Assembly: GCA_023150055.1 (NCBI GenBank)
Contig: JAKLLP010000145.1
Location: 1-5,875, forward strand
Reading direction: 5' to 3'
DNA from: Gammaproteobacteria bacterium
GTDB taxonomy: Bacteria; Pseudomonadota; Gammaproteobacteria; Steroidobacterales; GCA-2729495
DNA length: 5,875 nucleotides
Position 1 is the first letter of the stretch. Every line of letters starts with the position of its first letter. Made by a program: the position numbers and the translations under genes. Shown here piece by piece: positions 3,710-5,875 of this stretch. Below the pieces are notes generated by a model. It did not search any database. It was not told the DNA's origin and saw only the letters and a list, made by a program, of their open reading frames with translations.

Positions 3710-5875
3710 TTATCGCACCCGCCGCCTCAGGGCGGGCAAGCCCGGCGAGGGCGTGCGGCGCGCGGTGTGCTCCAGCGCTTCGGCCATGCCGGCCACGGTG
3801 GGGTTTTCGAACAGTGCGAGGAGCGGCAGCTCCACGGCGAAGGCATCGCGCACCCGGGCGATCAGCCGCGTGGCCAGCAGCGAGTGCCCGCCGAGCACGA
3901 AGAAGTCGTCGTGCACCCCCACCGACTCGCGTCCGAGCAGCCCCGACCAGATCTCGCACAAGCGCCGCTCGCTCTCCCCGCGCGGCAGCGTGGCGCCCGC
4001 TGCCACCGCCCGCGGCGCCGGCAACGCCGCCTCGTCGAGCTTGCCGTTCGCCCGCCGCGGCAACGCACCGAGCCACACGAACGCCGCCGGGACGAGCGAC
4101 TCCGGCAGCCGCGCACGCAGGCCCGCGCGCAGCTCCGCCTCCGCCATGAGCGCGCCACCCCCGGTCTCGGCCAGGTACGCCACCAGCGTGCTCTCCCCGG
4201 CTGCATCGGCGCGCGCCATGACCGCGCACTCCACCCCGGGCAGCAGCGCCCCGAGCGCCGCCTCCACCTCCGCCGGCTCGATGCGGATCCCGCGGATCTT
4301 CACCTGCCGGTCGCACCGTCCCTCGTGCAGCAGCTCACCACCGGGCAGCCGCCGCACCAGATCCCCCGTGCGCAGCAGCACCCGCCCGTCGGGCAGACGG
4401 CGCAGCCGCCGGCGCGTCAGTTCGGCATCGCCGTGATACCCGGGCGTCAGGTACTCGCCCACCAGCCCGAGCTCCCCGCGCCACGCTGAGACATCCGGCT
4501 CGCCCTGCTCGTCGAGCAGCCACGCCTCCAGCCCGGCCACCGCCGCGCCCACCGGCAGCCCCTCGCCCACCACCCGCGTGTCGTGATCGGCGCAGAACTG
4601 CAGACCCATCGTGCTCTCGGTGAGACCCAGCCCGTTCACCAGCCGCGCACCGCGCCGGAACCGCAGCCGGAACAGCTCCAGGTCCGAGCGCCGCGCCCGC
4701 TCTCCGCCCAGCACCACCAGCCTTACTGCGCTCAAGTCTTGTGTGCACGTCACCCGCCCGCCGAACAGGTGCCGGTACACCGTCGGCGTGAAGTGCAACA
4801 CGCTCACCCGCTCGGCCGCGATGCGGTCGATCAGCTCCGGCGCCGACTCCGCCCCGCGCAGGTCATACAGGTGCACGCTCGCCCCCGTGAGCAACGCACC
4901 GAACAGGTCCTGCACCGCCGCGTCATAACCGTAGCCGGCAAACAGACTCAGCCGGTCGGACTCCACGAGACCGAGCGAGCGCGACCACAGCCCCACCTGG
5001 CCGAGCACGTGGCGATGACTCTGCACCACCCCTTTGGGCGCCCCCGTCGTCCCCGAGGTGTAAAGAAGATAAGCCTCCTGGTCGGGGGCGACTGCCGGCG
5101 CCACTGTTGTCATTGCTAACGACGTCGCCGTCGCCCCGATCGACTCATCGACCACGATCAGCGGCAGCGCGCAGCCCTCCAGCCACGGCGCCCGCTCACG
5201 CCGCGCGCGGTCCGTCACCACCGCCACAACACCCGCATCGATCAGCACCTGCCGATTGCGCGCCTCCGGCGCGTAAGCATCGAGCGGCACGTAGCTTCGC
5301 CCCGCGAGCACCGCACCGAGCAGTCCTGCCACCATCCACTCGTCATGACCGAGCAGCAGACCCACCCGGCCACTGCCCGCACCGGCCCCCGTGGCGATCC
5401 CCGCCGCCACCGCCTGTCCATACCCGAGCAGCTGCGCGTAGCTCCAGCTCCCGCCCGCAAATCCCACCGCCTGCGCTTCACCGCGCCGGCGCCCCTGCGC
5501 CACAAGCCGATCTCCCAGCGAACCCTCGACATCCAAGGGCAGCGGCTGTCGGGCACGGGCCTCACGCCGCTGTTGCGCCTGGTGGTCCCGCGAGTCTGCG
5601 TCCAGCACCGCGAGCTGGCCCACGCGCAGGCCGGCGTCCTCGCCCACCTCGTGCAGCACACTCAGGTAACCGCCGAGCAATGCCTCCATCGTCGCGGCAT
5701 CAAACAGGTCGGCGTCGTACTCGAACATCAGCCCGATGCCGCCGGCCTGCTCGACCACGCTCGCGGTGAGATCGAACTTCGCCGTCCTGCGTGGCGCGGC
5801 GATGCGCGAAGCGGACAGCTCGCCCAGCGCGAGCCGTTGTGCGGGTTCGCTGTGGAAATTGAACATGACCTGGAA
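3710..5875 (-). CDS. Nonribosomal peptide synthetase, C-terminal part (C-A-PCP), 5' end outside window
   Basis: The frame is open to the window edge; the ATG at 5866 is internal, preceded by in-frame F-Q-V, a continuing condensation-domain strand. Counting that Met as residue 1, residues 1-75 are the end of a condensation domain (AKFDLTASV, then YDADLFDAATM). Residues about 115-615 are an adenylation domain with its core motifs in order: A1 WSYAQL 141-146, A2 AGRSYVPLD 188-196, A3 YTSGTTGAPKG 269-279, A4 GYDAAVQDLF 313-322, A5 NGLGLTES 411-418 (a variant of NxYGPTE), A6 GELGLVGEYLTPGY 464-477, A7 RTGDL 499-503, A8 GRCDRQVKIRG 516-526, A9 LPESLVP 587-593, and A10 NGKLD 607-611. Residues about 630-700 are a carrier domain; LGGHS at 658-662 holds Ser662 (codon 3881-3883), the phosphopantetheine site. 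The protein stops about 18 residues later with no thioesterase, reductase, epimerase or further condensation domain. It activates an amino acid and extends a peptide from an upstream donor; the substrate is not assigned. Confidence 0.95.
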   Translation of the reverse strand, partial: FQVMFNFHSEPAQRLALGELSASRIAAPRRTAKFDLTASVVEQAGGIGLMFEYDADLFDAATMEALLGGYLSVLHEVGEDAGLRVGQLAVLDADSRDHQAQQRREARARQPLPLDVEGSLGDRLVAQGRRRGEAQAVGFAGGSWSYAQLLGYGQAVAAGIATGAGAGSGRVGLLLGHDEWMVAGLLGAVLAGRSYVPLDAYAPEARNRQVLIDAGVVAVVTDRARRERAPWLEGCALPLIVVDESIGATATSLAMTTVAPAVAPDQEAYLLYTSGTTGAPKGVVQSHRHVLGQVGLWSRSLGLVESDRLSLFAGYGYDAAVQDLFGALLTGASVHLYDLRGAESAPELIDRIAAERVSVLHFTPTVYRHLFGGRVTCTQDLSAVRLVVLGGERARRSDLELFRLRFRRGARLVNGLGLTESTMGLQFCADHDTRVVGEGLPVGAAVAGLEAWLLDEQGEPDVSAWRGELGLVGEYLTPGYHGDAELTRRRLRRLPDGRVLLRTGDLVRRLPGGELLHEGRCDRQVKIRGIRIEPAEVEAALGALLPGVECAVMARADAAGESTLVAYLAETGGGALMAEAELRAGLRARLPESLVPAAFVWLGALPRRANGKLDEAALPAPRAVAAGATLPRGESERRLCEIWSGLLGRESVGVHDDFFVLGGHSLLATRLIARVRDAFAVELPLLALFENPTVAGMAEALEHTARRTPSPGLPALRRRVR

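Noticed and set aside
3441..4316. Long minus-strand frame overlapping folE and the NRPS carrier and adenylation regions
   Set aside because: The product is Gly/Ala/Arg repetitive and out of frame with clear NRPS and FolE motifs.
3534..5769. Several long plus-strand frames antisense to the NRPS (3534-4436, 3767-4489, 4583-5119, 5107-5769)
   Set aside because: All are Pro/Arg/Ala/Ser-rich shadows of a gene whose adenylation and carrier motifs are intact on the minus strand.
5864..5866. ATG at 5866 as the start of the NRPS gene
   Set aside because: The frame continues upstream to the window edge with residues that complete a condensation-domain strand, and starting here would cut that domain in half.

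Overview
The window looks like a chromosomal segment of a GC-rich Gram-negative bacterium, most likely a gammaproteobacterium of the Xanthomonadales/Steroidobacterales kind. That placement is inferred from the high GC content, a REP-like hairpin with a TGTAGGAG head, a VPLPA-CTERM exosortase sorting signal, and a dockerin-bearing secreted protein. No rRNA, tRNA, integrase, insertion sequence or CRISPR array is visible.

Layout. Bases 1-100 hold a 19-bp tandem repeat running into a REP-like hairpin. Bases 108-142 are a strong intrinsic terminator for the first gene, which is on the minus strand (179-787) and encodes a small exported protein with a cohesin-like body and a C-terminal VPLPA-CTERM anchor. 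A 386-bp divergent intergenic region with two inverted repeats separates it from a plus-strand gene (1174-2943). That gene encodes a secreted subtilisin-like protein followed by a jelly-roll-like domain, thrombospondin type 3-like calcium repeats and a C-terminal dockerin-like pair. After a short convergent gap comes folE (3065-3637, minus; GTP cyclohydrolase I). Just upstream of folE on the same strand is the 3' part of a nonribosomal peptide synthetase (3710-5875, minus), whose start lies outside the window.

How the genes may work together. The most interesting idea is that the first two genes form a two-part cell-envelope system: a dockerin-bearing secreted subtilase-like protein held by a neighbouring cohesin-like protein that is itself processed by exosortase. 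The dockerin and the VPLPA-CTERM signal are read directly from the sequence. The cohesin fold is inferred from weak sequence pattern, and binding between the two is a hypothesis. The NRPS and folE are co-directional and 72 bp apart, so they may be co-transcribed. The NRPS ends right after a carrier domain with no thioesterase, so product release must be encoded elsewhere or the assembly line is truncated.
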